Assembly: GCA_002733645.1 (NCBI GenBank)
Contig: NVWL01000003.1
Coordinates: 1-64,000 of the forward strand
Length of the DNA stretch: 64,000 bases
Direction: 5' to 3'
DNA from: Oceanobacter sp.
GTDB taxonomy: Bacteria; Pseudomonadota; Gammaproteobacteria; Pseudomonadales; Oceanobacteraceae
Under the pieces are notes generated by a model that was not told the origin of the DNA, did no database searches, and saw only the letters and a program-made list of their open reading frames with translations. The number at the start of each line of letters is the position of its first letter. Position 1 is the stretch's first letter. The position numbers and the translations under genes were made by a program. Below, one piece after another: positions 49,960 through 59,630 of the stretch.

Positions 49960-51774
49960 TTGAAGTTTCGTCGTCTACTGTCTTTATCCATTATTCTGTT
50001 TATTACCCAACTTAGTGGGTGTGCTACCTATGGCAATGGCCTTGAGCAGGCTCTTATGGATGCCGATCAAGGTAATTACGCCGCTGCCGCCACAAAAATT
50101 GAATCGACGATCAATCCGACCGGCAAAGACCGCCTGCTTTACCATCTTGAGCTGGGCGTGCTCAAACACCTCGAAGGCGACTATCAAGCCAGTAACGACC
50201 TGCTCGAACGCGCCTCTCTCATTATTGAAAGCCTGCAACAAGACAGCGTCTCCGATTCTCTGGTCATGGCGATGAGCAATCCGCGTAATATTGCTTACAC
50301 AGGTAATACCCACGAACGCGTCCTGATTTACTACTACAAAGCCATGAACTATTTGGCCATCGCCGCCACACTACCTGAAGGCAATGCCAAGCTGGATGCC
50401 ATTGAAGGGGCTCGTATTGAGTCTCGCCGTTTGTTGTTGCGTTTGCAGGCCCTGAAAAATAACGAAGGTAGCTACGATAATGCCAAAGACGATAACGAGC
50501 GTACTTTCTCTCAAGTACTGCGCGTTTTTTCGGTATTGATGGGGAATTTGGTAGATACCGATGCATTGACTTACCGTGATGACGCCCTTGCGCATTATCT
50601 AACCGGTGTCAGCTTTGAGATGAACAAAGAATACGACAACGCGCGCATCAGCTATCAAAAATCCGCTGAAAGCTACGATAAGGGTTACGCCGAGCAGTTT
50701 CGCTTAGGCAATGGCATGGGCCAACAAGCTTGGTTTGATGTCGCTCGTATGATGCAGCGCAGTGGCTTTAGACGCTCAGAGTGGCAGAGAGTCTCTGCTG
50801 ATAAGCTGCCAGTCAGCATGCAACAAGAGCTGTTAACTCTGGCAGACAACCCAAACACCAAAGCGCAAATACTGGTGGTAGAACACAAAGGGCGAGTTCC
50901 CGAGAAAAAGGAACTCAATTTACAGCTGTCAATCAATCCGAATTTGCGCGCTCTTGAACTTCAGCCTTACTTTTTTGAATACACCCAAGAGCAGATCAAT
51001 TGGTTCTATCTTCTTTACGCCGACAAGCTTATTTATGGCTTAGTCGCTGATTACTTAAATGCCACCCGCAATTTACGTATCGACTTTTTCACTAAAACTA
51101 TCTTCCTTGGCCCACTCTATGACACCGCAGAAAACCTAGGGCTCACTCAGGCCATTGGGAAGTCTCTGCGTGTTACTGTGCCTTATTATGATCCGCCTAC
51201 CGATTACGGCGACAGCTTGCTGACCATTGGCCAGCAGACTTGGTCACTAGATCAAGCCGCCAGCCCACAACAAATGGCGATTCAAGAACAAATGAAAAAT
51301 GCCGGCCCTGAAATTCGTGAAGCACTCGGGCGCGCCGCAGTAAAAGCTATGACGGCCGCGGCTATTGGTAATCAAGATAGCTCTGGCATTCTCGCTTTTG
51401 CTGGAAAGCTGGTTGCCCAGCTCAGCGACGCCGCCGAAACTCGAAGCTGGCTGTTATTACCCGCCGAAGTACATATTAGACGCTTGTTTATCGAACCCGG
51501 AGACTACACACTGAACCTCGATTCAAGGCTTGCTGATGGAAATCGACGACAGTCGCAAACCAACATGTCACTTGAAGCGGGGGATATTAAGTTTTGGCAA
51601 GTACGGTCATTAGGTGCAGGGGCCACTACAAGTCCGATCACCACTACACCGTCGACTAACACCAAGCCTCTAAAGAAAGCCCCTAAAACCGCGGTAGAAT
51701 CAACGCCAACATCCGATTCTAATGCGGAACCGATAGCGACAAAACCGATCAGAAGACTACCAACGAAGGATTGA
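49960..51774 (+). CDS. COG3014-like lipoprotein with TPR-like region
   Basis: 604 residues. Lipoprotein signal ending LSGC (Cys21), then a helical TPR-like part (about 25-290, e.g. YAAAATKIES and DDALAHYLTGVSFEMNKEYDNA), then a C-terminal region with a Pro/Thr-rich tail. It resembles COG3014 proteins, which recur in front of LpoB and LPP20 genes. Start TTG 49960 has AAAGGAG upstream. Probably acts in the periplasm with the next two products. Confidence 0.85.
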   Translation: MKFRRLLSLSIILFITQLSGCATYGNGLEQALMDADQGNYAAAATKIESTINPTGKDRLLYHLELGVLKHLEGDYQASNDLLERASLIIESLQQDSVSDSLVMAMSNPRNIAYTGNTHERVLIYYYKAMNYLAIAATLPEGNAKLDAIEGARIESRRLLLRLQALKNNEGSYDNAKDDNERTFSQVLRVFSVLMGNLVDTDALTYRDDALAHYLTGVSFEMNKEYDNARISYQKSAESYDKGYAEQFRLGNGMGQQAWFDVARMMQRSGFRRSEWQRVSADKLPVSMQQELLTLADNPNTKAQILVVEHKGRVPEKKELNLQLSINPNLRALELQPYFFEYTQEQINWFYLLYADKLIYGLVADYLNATRNLRIDFFTKTIFLGPLYDTAENLGLTQAIGKSLRVTVPYYDPPTDYGDSLLTIGQQTWSLDQAASPQQMAIQEQMKNAGPEIREALGRAAVKAMTAAAIGNQDSSGILAFAGKLVAQLSDAAETRSWLLLPAEVHIRRLFIEPGDYTLNLDSRLADGNRRQSQTNMSLEAGDIKFWQVRSLGAGATTSPITTTPSTNTKPLKKAPKTAVESTPTSDSNAEPIATKPIRRLPTKD

Positions 51775-51778
51775 TAAT

Positions 51779-52366
51779 ATGCTTAATTTCACCAAAAAAA
51801 TTGCGACTCTCACGCTGATCGGCGCTGCCGTTATTAGCGCAGGTTGTGCCACCAAAGTGACCCGCGTTGATCCAAGCGAAGAGATCGCGCTATCAGACCA
51901 GTGGAACGCCAAAGATTCAGAGCTTGTCGCCACTGAAATGATCAACGATATGCTGTCTTTCCCTTGGGTGACTGAATTTGAGATGGATAACAACCGTCGC
52001 CCGACGGTGATTATTCAGCGTATTAGCAATAAATCCCATGAGCACATTGCCATTGATACGTTCGTAAATGACATCAAGCGCGCAATCATTCGCTCGGGCA
52101 AAGCGAGCTTTGTGGCCGGTGGCGAAGAACGAGACGCCGTTCGTGATGAGCGTCGTGATCAAGAGTTAAATTCGAAAGACGCAAAAAACATGGGCCAAGA
52201 AAAAGCCGCCGATTTTGCACTGTCTGGCAGCATCAATTCGATTGTGGATGAAGCCGGTAAAAAGCGTGTGACCTTCTATCAAACAGATCTGAAACTGATT
52301 GATATGGAATCCAACATTGAAGTATGGAACGGCCAGAAGAAGATTCAAAAGCTTCAGGAGCGTTAA
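51779..52366 (+). CDS. lpoB: Penicillin-binding protein activator LpoB
   Basis: 195-residue outer-membrane lipoprotein (lipobox SAGC, Cys23) of the LpoB/COG3417 type; activates a bifunctional class A PBP in the periplasm. The core WVTEFEMDNNRRPTVIIQ and FALSGSINSIVDE is typical. It starts 4 bp after the COG3014-like gene. Confidence 0.88.
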   Translation: MLNFTKKIATLTLIGAAVISAGCATKVTRVDPSEEIALSDQWNAKDSELVATEMINDMLSFPWVTEFEMDNNRRPTVIIQRISNKSHEHIAIDTFVNDIKRAIIRSGKASFVAGGEERDAVRDERRDQELNSKDAKNMGQEKAADFALSGSINSIVDEAGKKRVTFYQTDLKLIDMESNIEVWNGQKKIQKLQER

Positions 52367-52506
52367 TAACGCACGCTCCTGTATGCATTCAGGCTGATGC
52401 CGTTACGAAACCGTAGCTTTAATCAAATAAGCTACCGCAACGAACGTCGAGAAACACTAGGGCGTTCGTGCGATGTTTATTTAGTCGTTTATTCAGGCCC
52501 CGACAC

Positions 52507-53559
52507 ATGACGCAAAAATTTATTCCTACTCTTCTCGCACTGTCAATATCCGGAGTAATGCTCTCTGGTTGCTCGTCTATGTTTAAATCGGATACGGAGG
52601 TCGTTCCCGAGGACAGAGTGCTTACGAATAGCCAGCCAAGCTGGGTAACCGCACCTCCGCAACGAGCTAACGTCGCTTATGGTGTAGGCTCGATGGAAGT
52701 CTATGGAAGCCCGGATCAAGCGTTAAAGCGTGCGTCTGACTTTGCCAGAGCCGACCTAGTCAGCCGTCTCAAAGTCACGATTAGCGGGACCAATTCAAGC
52801 AGCATCAATGAATACTCATTAAACGGCGAAACCCGCCTCCAAAAAAACATTAGCCAAGTCGTTAGCAGCAAAATCCCGACTGTAACTCTCGACGAGGTAG
52901 TGATTGAAGAAACCTTCGTCGATGACAAGTACGCTTACGCATTGGCCAAACTTGATCGTGCCGCTGCTGCCGCTCGCCTAAGCCAGCAAATTGTCGCCAC
53001 CGAGACTGAATTACGCTCGATGGCCAGTACAGAAATCTCAGGCGAAACCAAGCTCGCTCGACTACAGCAGCAACTCCCTGCAATGCGCGTCTTCGCCCAG
53101 CGCGACCAACTGGCGGAACAGTATGCCTTTATCGATACCAGCCGAATTGGCCCTTCACTGCCGAATGATTTAATAGCGTACCGCCAAGATATTTTGGCCT
53201 CGCTAAAAGAGCTTCAAGTGAACTTAGTGTTATTAGATGACGGAGCGAAAATCATGCGTGGGGGCCTTGCGGAAGCATTCACGGCACAAGGTCTGCGTTT
53301 GGGAAATAACAGCAATACCGACCTCACCTTTGAAGTCAGTGCGACACTCGATAGCCAAAAAAGCAGCGGCAACGTTTACGTGTTTGCCAATGCGCGGGTT
53401 AACTTAAGGGATACTGACGGCAAGATACTCAGCTCATTTGCTAAAAAAGCGCGGGGCGTTTCAGGCTTGCAGCAGAATGCATTAAATAAAGCGTCTGAGA
53501 AGCTAGCACAGCTATTGTCAGATGAGTTAGCGGCGACCTTAACCGAGCGTTTGCAGTAA
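52507..53559 (+). CDS. LPP20-family lipoprotein
   Basis: About 350 residues from ATG 52507; lipobox MLSGC near residue 19 and an LPP20 domain at about 60-170 (LKVTISGTNSSS... VYALAKLDR-type block). A coordinate 39 bp upstream is a possible start but adds an uncharacteristic prefix. Third of the COG3014 / LpoB / LPP20 cluster; 140 bp separate it from lpoB. Confidence 0.88.
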   Translation: MTQKFIPTLLALSISGVMLSGCSSMFKSDTEVVPEDRVLTNSQPSWVTAPPQRANVAYGVGSMEVYGSPDQALKRASDFARADLVSRLKVTISGTNSSSINEYSLNGETRLQKNISQVVSSKIPTVTLDEVVIEETFVDDKYAYALAKLDRAAAAARLSQQIVATETELRSMASTEISGETKLARLQQQLPAMRVFAQRDQLAEQYAFIDTSRIGPSLPNDLIAYRQDILASLKELQVNLVLLDDGAKIMRGGLAEAFTAQGLRLGNNSNTDLTFEVSATLDSQKSSGNVYVFANARVNLRDTDGKILSSFAKKARGVSGLQQNALNKASEKLAQLLSDELAATLTERLQ

Positions 53560-53714
53560 TTTAGTCAATACTCACTATCGCTAGCGCTTCGTTACAGAAA
53601 ATGAATGGCCGTGCGGCTTCATGTTTTAAAGTGAGTTTTCTTATTCGCTGCTGAGGTCGCGGCTCACGAATATCTATTCATCACGATCTCAGCGGAACAA
53701 GCATAGGTAAGAAA

Positions 53715-54845
53715 TTATGCCGCCTGAGCAGTTGCACCATAAAGGTTGTTGTACTGCTCTGCGGTTATCAGAGTGCCGTTATTTTCATCCCAAATAATGT
53801 AGCTAAATGCGTTAGGAATGTCTTTTAGGCTAAGGCGCTTCACATTCGTAAACAAGTGACGATACTGCTGATGACACGCTTTCAGGTTGTAGTTGGGGAT
53901 ACGCGCGGATAAATGATGAATGTGATGGTAAGCAATGTCTGCAGAGAACCAGTTCAAGAATGCTGGTAGCTTTAGGTAGCTCGTTCCAGCGAGTGCTGCA
54001 GTGTAGTAATCCCAACCTTCATCTCCAGAGGCATACACGCCTTCGTAGTTGTGCTGCACCGTGAACAAGATGATGCCAATGGCCCCGGCCAGCGACAGCG
54101 CAATCACATAGACACTAAAAAATTCAGCGGCACCAAAGAAGCTAGCGGCAAGCACCCACAAAGACAGCAACACGACGTTGTTGGCTGACATATGGCGATA
54201 TTCTCGCCAAGTAGCCCAATAACGCGTCTCGTAAGTTGAAGCAATATCACTGTACGATTGGCTGCGGTCGGCAAGTTTGCCTTTTACTAGGTGCGCAACC
54301 AACCCCAATGTGCCTTTGATCCAGGTAAAACGGGGATTAAAGAGAAAATAGAGGAACCCTGCCAGCGGCCCCATGAACAGCTTACGCTGGCGAGCGTAAG
54401 AGCATTTCTGTTTATCTGAAAGCTCACTGTACTCCTCGACGGACAACACACTCAACGGACCGCGATACTTATTCCAGTTGCCATTGGTCGAATGATGATA
54501 ATCATGATGCTTCGACCACACGTATTGCGGAACACCACACATCACCCCAAAAATAAATCCTGCTCTGGCGTTCGCTTCGGGCGTTGGGTATAGGCAGTTG
54601 TGGCCGCAATCATGCAGCATCACAAATACACGAAGTACAAATAAAGTAAGCAAAGCTGTAAAAAAGGCGCTGAGCCAGTAAGACACCGAGAGGCTTTCGA
54701 TCGCAGCATAAAGCAGCAGCATATAGGGAGCGATTGTCGTAAAGGTTTGTGTCAGCGCTTTACGTGTACTACGTTGAACGAAGCTACTCACCAACTCGTT
54801 TTTTTCGGCCTTTAACGCCAGTGTCTCAACTGCCAATGTGCTCAT
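53715..54845 (-). CDS. Fatty acid desaturase
   Basis: 376-residue membrane di-iron desaturase with the three histidine boxes: HDCGH (78-82), HHDYHH (113-118) and HHIHH (about 310). Four to six membrane helices flank them. Introduces a double bond into acyl lipid chains, adjusting membrane fluidity; electron partner unknown. Upstream lies a strong nested palindrome, probably its operator. Position of the double bond cannot be read. Confidence 0.93.
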   Translation of the reverse strand: MSTLAVETLALKAEKNELVSSFVQRSTRKALTQTFTTIAPYMLLLYAAIESLSVSYWLSAFFTALLTLFVLRVFVMLHDCGHNCLYPTPEANARAGFIFGVMCGVPQYVWSKHHDYHHSTNGNWNKYRGPLSVLSVEEYSELSDKQKCSYARQRKLFMGPLAGFLYFLFNPRFTWIKGTLGLVAHLVKGKLADRSQSYSDIASTYETRYWATWREYRHMSANNVVLLSLWVLAASFFGAAEFFSVYVIALSLAGAIGIILFTVQHNYEGVYASGDEGWDYYTAALAGTSYLKLPAFLNWFSADIAYHHIHHLSARIPNYNLKACHQQYRHLFTNVKRLSLKDIPNAFSYIIWDENNGTLITAEQYNNLYGATAQAA

Positions 54846-54917
54846 TTTCTATTTATTCTCAGATTGTCATATTCCGTTAACTTAAGGGTGAGCCAAAGCT
54901 ATGAAACATACAAACTC

Positions 54918-54960
54918 ATTTGAGCAACAATGCGTACTTAATTGTACGCATGGCTCAAAT
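54918..54960. promoter_or_regulatory. Nested palindromic operator upstream of the desaturase
   Basis: Two concentric inverted repeats: outer ATTTGAGC / GCTCAAAT (54918-54925 and 54953-54960) and inner ATGCGTAC / GTACGCAT (54930-54937 and 54944-54951) around TTAATT. The inner box GCGTAC-N-GTACGC resembles operators of TetR-family unsaturated-fatty-acid regulators (FabR/DesT type). It lies 73 bp upstream of the desaturase start; no T run supports a terminator. Confidence 0.7.
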
Positions 54961-55002
54961 TGTTACATTTATTTTACAATGAGAATAGTGAGATCTAAAA
55001 AA

Positions 55003-55428
55003 TTACTTAACTGAGATAACGGCCATCGTCAGGCGGGAAATACAACTCAGTTTGTTTGAGTCATCAAAAATACGAATCTCCCAAACTTGCGAGGTACGAC
55101 CTTGATGCACAATAGAGGCGATACCAGTCAATTCGCCGGATCGAACGCCACGCAAATGGTTGGCGTTAATTTCTTGGCCAACCGCATACTCTTTTGAGTT
55201 ATCTAGGCAGAGGTTTGCGGCCATGCTACCGAGTGTTTCGGCAAACAGTACGTTAGCCCCACCGTGCACCAAGCCAATGGGTTGAAAAGTGCGATGATCG
55301 GCCGGCATGGTTCCTTTTACAAAATCACCACCAACCTCAGTCACTTCAATGCCTAAGTTAGAGCATGCAGTGTTTTGCATCGCTCGATTCATCTCGTCAA
55401 TATCCGGTGACGCAAACCAAATACTCAT
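55003..55428 (-). CDS. Hotdog-fold acyl-CoA thioesterase
   Basis: 141 residues of the PaaI/YdiI hotdog family: GLVHGGANVLFAETLGSMA carries the HGG loop and catalytic acid (Glu in AETLG). Hydrolyses acyl-CoA thioesters; menaquinone-type (MenI) or general detoxification cannot be told apart. ATG 55428 follows GGAGG by five bases, better than ATG 55440. Confidence 0.92.
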   Translation of the reverse strand: MSIWFASPDIDEMNRAMQNTACSNLGIEVTEVGGDFVKGTMPADHRTFQPIGLVHGGANVLFAETLGSMAANLCLDNSKEYAVGQEINANHLRGVRSGELTGIASIVHQGRTSQVWEIRIFDDSNKLSCISRLTMAVISVK

Positions 55429-55536
55429 AACAACCTCCATAAAAAGTAGTACGGTCTATTTAGACAAAGTATCAGTCGTAAACCGTCCAGCACCAGCGTT
55501 TCTGGTGGCATGGAGTGTTGCGAAAATAATCGCGTT

Positions 55537-58221
55537 TTATTTTTGCGGCCTTTGCTGAAGCAGCGTTTGAGTCAAAATACGTGGATCAACTGGTTTTGCA
55601 ACATGCGCATTCATACCAGCCTCTAAACACGCTTGAATATCTGATTCCATAGCATTCGCTGTCATACCTATCACCACTAAATCAGGCTTCATCGCCCGAA
55701 TACGGCGTGTTGCCTCGTATCCATCCATCACTGGCATTTGCACATCCATTAGCACCATATCTATCGAAGTATCACTTTGCACCGCGTCAACAGCCACCTC
55801 ACCATTTTCAGCAACGGAGGTCACAACCCCCTGCTTGTGCAATAGCTCTTGCATCAAAATCTGGTTCAGCACGACATCTTCAACAATAAGAATTTTCAGC
55901 CCCTGAAGTGAGTTAGTCATGGGCACGGGAGTATTAGGCTCATCCTGTACTTGTTTGCGAGCATCAAGGGAGAGCCTCAAGAAAACAAAAAACTCGCTGC
56001 CTTCCCCCACCGTACTTCGCACTAGTATGTCGCCACCCATCAACTTAGCAATTCGCTTGGAGATACTTAAACCTAATCCCGTCCCGCCAAAATGACGACT
56101 TGTTGATGCATCAGCCTGCCCAAAGGCTAAAAATATATGCTCTAACTTATCGGGAGGAATCCCGGACCCGCTATCCATAACGCGAATGGTCAATTTGACA
56201 TCGCCGTAACTGAAGGTAAGGCCTACATTCCCAGCCGAGGTAAACTTAAACGCATTACTTAATAGATTCATAACTATTTGCTCTATACGCAAATGATCCC
56301 CAATCAAAAGCATCGGGACATTACGGTGAACATCTATTTTAAAATCCAGCTGTTTGTCATCTGCGATTTGACTAAATAAGGCCTCCATTTTACGAGCTAT
56401 TTTTCGTACATTAACTTCACCCGTTTCTAGCTCCATTTTGCCTGATTCAATTTTTGCGTAGTCCAAGGTTTGATTGATTAATCCTAGTAACGTTTCCGAG
56501 GCGAGGCCGGCCTTCTGTAAAAAATCACGCTGCTGGTTTGTTAATTTAGAATCAAGGGTAAGGTAAATAAATCCACTAATCGCATTTAATGGGGTACGTA
56601 ATTCGTGACTCATATTGGCCAAAAACGTGGACTTTGCAGCACTTGCTGCATTCGCTTTCGAAACCGCATGTTTTAGCTCTCGGGTTCGCGCTTCCACTTG
56701 CCGCGTCACACTCTCAATAGTGCCCGAGGTGGTTAGTGCAAATATCTGAAATAACGCCGCGATAACAAAGCCACCCGTAAGAATGACATAACTTGTCCAA
56801 TCGTCTCCGCCAAATTTGTAATTAGCGCCAGGGGAGATATCTAGACGATATTCACGTCCCGCAAACCTCTCCACGTAAGAGAGCACGGATAGATGAGTGT
56901 AATCCACGCCTTCTTGTTCGAATAAAGGTAATTCAGAATCTGTCACATCATATAAACTAAACTTTAAACCGGCTTCCCTAGCTCGTTCAGCACTATCACC
57001 TAAGATACCCTCAACTCTCAAAACACCACTGGCGTATCCCATTAAAGACTCTGGGTTTTCGCGACCAAATACAGGGGTATATACAATAATGGCTTTTTCC
57101 TCGCCCTCTGTCTGAGCTAAGGTAATTGGCGCGGTAGCCACCCCGCTGTTTTGATTTGCAGCCTCAAGAAGCGCTTCTTTGCGTGTAGGGTTCGCGGCTA
57201 AATTCAAACCAAAAGCTTTGCGATTTTTCTCTAGGGGGTGGATATACAGAACGGGATAATATTCCTTACGCTGCTGTGCTAAAACCACAGAACCATCCGC
57301 AGCAAGCTCGGTTAAGTGAAACTCGGGAAAGCCCTGTTTTTGAAAGTAGGCCTCCCAATCAAGACGACCCTGATGATCTAAAACCTCGGTCCAGCCAACC
57401 GCTTGAAAGGCGTCGTCGTTCTCCATAACCCGCTCAGAAAACCGATTAAACTCATCGAAACTGATAAATTCACTCGCCAAAAATAACGCCGCATACGATG
57501 TTAATTTGTTTTCGGCGATCACCAAGCGAGATTCAACAGTGCGGGCAAGATGATCAGCCTCGGCCTTTAACGCCGCAATGTTTTGCTCCTCACTATGCTC
57601 AACAGACTTAATAAACACCCCATAAACAGCAACAAGGATCAGCAGCATAGGGATGAACGTTTTCAGCTTGCGACTCCGGCTAAAACTGCTTTCAGGCGCT
57701 AAAATAACCTGCACCATCGGCGTGACTAATAACACCCCAATCGAGTCGCCCACCCACCAAGTGATCCAGTTAAATGTAAATCTAGAAACTGGAATGAAAT
57801 CATTCGCCAATAACACAAACGACCCCACCGTCGCCGCGACAATACAGCCAACCAAAACCACAATTGCACAAAATTTTAAAATGAATCGCGGATCGTCCCA
57901 GCGCTGGCTTCCTCGAAGAAAACGCCGATACAGCCAGGCACCAAACCAAGCTTGTGCAGTAGAACCCACGCCAATAGCGAAACCGGTAAGAACCGGCACC
58001 AAGGATAAATCAAAGAAACCACCAGAGGTTCGGTATAGATTGGCAGCAGTGGCACCAATAAGCACCGCAGGTATCGCTACCCGGGCAGGTGTGAACAAAA
58101 ATGCAGACAGCGCAATACCAGCGGCAGGCCATACAGCCGACGCGAAATCAGGAGGAATTGATAGTGCGGCCCCAAGCCTCGCAGCAGCAAAATAGGCCAA
58201 AGCGATGATTAACGCAGACAT
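55537..58221 (-). CDS. Hybrid sensor histidine kinase (MASE1-CHASE-HisKA-HATPase-REC)
   Basis: 894 residues. N-terminal MASE1 membrane domain of about eight helices (1-195), a CHASE-type extracytoplasmic ligand domain (about 225-445, with QAVGWTEV), a further membrane helix near 480, HisKA with His in NMSHELRTPLNA (about 540), HATPase (NLLSNAFKFT, DSGSGIP, GTGLGLSISKRI) and a receiver (LIVEDVVLNQ, phosphoacceptor Asp in VLMDVQMPVMDGYEA, Lys in HVAKPV). No partner regulator is adjacent. Confidence 0.93.
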   Translation of the reverse strand: MSALIIALAYFAAARLGAALSIPPDFASAVWPAAGIALSAFLFTPARVAIPAVLIGATAANLYRTSGGFFDLSLVPVLTGFAIGVGSTAQAWFGAWLYRRFLRGSQRWDDPRFILKFCAIVVLVGCIVAATVGSFVLLANDFIPVSRFTFNWITWWVGDSIGVLLVTPMVQVILAPESSFSRSRKLKTFIPMLLILVAVYGVFIKSVEHSEEQNIAALKAEADHLARTVESRLVIAENKLTSYAALFLASEFISFDEFNRFSERVMENDDAFQAVGWTEVLDHQGRLDWEAYFQKQGFPEFHLTELAADGSVVLAQQRKEYYPVLYIHPLEKNRKAFGLNLAANPTRKEALLEAANQNSGVATAPITLAQTEGEEKAIIVYTPVFGRENPESLMGYASGVLRVEGILGDSAERAREAGLKFSLYDVTDSELPLFEQEGVDYTHLSVLSYVERFAGREYRLDISPGANYKFGGDDWTSYVILTGGFVIAALFQIFALTTSGTIESVTRQVEARTRELKHAVSKANAASAAKSTFLANMSHELRTPLNAISGFIYLTLDSKLTNQQRDFLQKAGLASETLLGLINQTLDYAKIESGKMELETGEVNVRKIARKMEALFSQIADDKQLDFKIDVHRNVPMLLIGDHLRIEQIVMNLLSNAFKFTSAGNVGLTFSYGDVKLTIRVMDSGSGIPPDKLEHIFLAFGQADASTSRHFGGTGLGLSISKRIAKLMGGDILVRSTVGEGSEFFVFLRLSLDARKQVQDEPNTPVPMTNSLQGLKILIVEDVVLNQILMQELLHKQGVVTSVAENGEVAVDAVQSDTSIDMVLMDVQMPVMDGYEATRRIRAMKPDLVVIGMTANAMESDIQACLEAGMNAHVAKPVDPRILTQTLLQQRPQK

Positions 58222-58530
58222 GAAATACTCTGATGAAAGTCGTCAAATCAGTATAGGCGTGATTTGGAAAACCACTACGTCAAGAATGGGGATGGCTCTG
58301 TTGCACCAAACACAAGTGAGGCTGATAACAGTTCAAGCGGTGCCCCCTGATAAACGCGCACCATTGCCAATACTCAAGATCAAAATCACCAATTCAATAT
58401 CCAACTTGTGACAAGGTGCCTGAACAAGTTAATTTGGCGCCTTTTTCTAATCTACTAGCACTGGTAAGATTGAAGAATATATAGCCTGCCTTGCTAACTT
58501 CATAAAAAAACAACAAATCAGGAGCATTCC
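58222..58530. other. Intergenic region, no supported gene
   Basis: These 309 bp hold the start-side of the kinase, a short plus-strand open frame (58205-58411, 68 codons, not trusted) and, directly after it, an intrinsic terminator at 58413-58446. A GGCTCTGTTGCA string near 58290 resembles some insertion-sequence ends but is unpaired. The AGGAG ribosome site of the next gene is at the right edge. Confidence 0.5.
58413..58446 (+). terminator. Orphan intrinsic terminator
   Basis: AAGGTGCC pairs with GGCGCCTT (one T-G wobble) with a 15-base loop, followed by T residues on the plus strand. No confirmed plus-strand gene lies upstream; the untrusted 68-codon frame ends two bases before it. Confidence 0.7.
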
Positions 58531-59493
58531 GTGGCTGAAAAAGACTACCTTGCCATGTGGTTTAATGTCCGCCGCAAATACGGTATTCAAGATACCATTT
58601 ATTGGGGATGGTACGACCCAAAGGCTCAGAATATAGACTGGAAGACATGGAGACACGCAGATGCTGATGGAATGGCAGGATTTGCAAACATCTTGCGTAA
58701 AGATGGATTCCCTTGCGATCCACTGCCTGTGTGTAACGAAACTTCAGTGCCCGGCTGGAAAGAAATCATCAAGGCACAACGTGACAACCCAATTAAAGAG
58801 TCAGCAAAGACGATTCCATGGCGTGAAACATACATAAACAACGACGAATTCATGCCTGAAGTATCGGTCATAAACAAAGAGCAAACGACTCTTCTATACC
58901 AACAAGCAAAAGCTCGCAAAGTTAGTTCTGGGAATATTATTTTTTCTGCTCTGAGTCGAGTGGTCGCTCGTGAGTTAGTTGAAGGGGATGCACCTTTTTA
59001 CTGGTTTTACCCTGTCAATGTCCGTGGTGCCACAAATATCAAGACAGAGTCTTTCAATCAAGCGTCTGGTTTGTATTTACTCGTTGATAGCCACTCGACA
59101 GCGGAAGATTGGCAAGCACAAATGCGAACTCGTATGAAGGCAAAGCAACACTGGAAGAACTGGAAACTCGCTAATTTAGGCAAGCTAATTGGTGAGCGAG
59201 GCGTCAGTATCGTATATAAATTTACCAGCGGTAAGCAGTTCTATGCAGGTAGCTGCTCAAACTTAGGCACATGGCCACTTATTGATGCACGAAACCCTCC
59301 AATTGAGCATGATCGCCAATTAGTTGCTGTAGCACCAGGTACTGCGAATTACCCGGTATCTAGCTGCATGGTAGATTGGAATGGAAGCATTGCCTTAACA
59401 CTTAAACTGAACCCTTACATCTGCAGAGACCAAACACAGCTCAAGAAACTACTCAAGCAATGGTATGAAGAAATCATTACAGACATTACTTAA
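58531..59493 (+). CDS. Condensation/CAT-fold acyltransferase-like protein, paralogue 1
   Basis: 320 residues, start GTG with AGGAG upstream. The motif RHADADG (residues 41-47; His42, Asp46, Gly47) reads as the HHxxxDG active site of CAT/condensation-type acyltransferases with the first His replaced by Arg. Later blocks fit that fold: KVSSGNIIFSALSRVVAREL, PVNVRG and SNLGTWP (position of the N-x-G region). Only about 40 residues precede the motif, against more than 100 in usual members, so the N-terminal half is shortened. Substrate unknown; a non-catalytic role is possible. Confidence 0.7.
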   Translation: MAEKDYLAMWFNVRRKYGIQDTIYWGWYDPKAQNIDWKTWRHADADGMAGFANILRKDGFPCDPLPVCNETSVPGWKEIIKAQRDNPIKESAKTIPWRETYINNDEFMPEVSVINKEQTTLLYQQAKARKVSSGNIIFSALSRVVARELVEGDAPFYWFYPVNVRGATNIKTESFNQASGLYLLVDSHSTAEDWQAQMRTRMKAKQHWKNWKLANLGKLIGERGVSIVYKFTSGKQFYAGSCSNLGTWPLIDARNPPIEHDRQLVAVAPGTANYPVSSCMVDWNGSIALTLKLNPYICRDQTQLKKLLKQWYEEIITDIT

Positions 59494-59630
59494 GTTAACC
59501 CTGTCTCATTGAGTTGAGGCAGAAGTTTATTTTTTCCTGCCAGTACACTTTTTTAAATAGCAGCTTTACTGAAAGTATTCCCCCTGCATTGCCTTTCGCA
59601 ATCATGGCCAATTTCTTGTAAGGAGCGCAC

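Noticed and set aside
58285-58300. Insertion-sequence end (GGCTCTGTTGCA)
   Set aside because: Only one end-like string is seen, with no partner repeat, transposase or target duplication.
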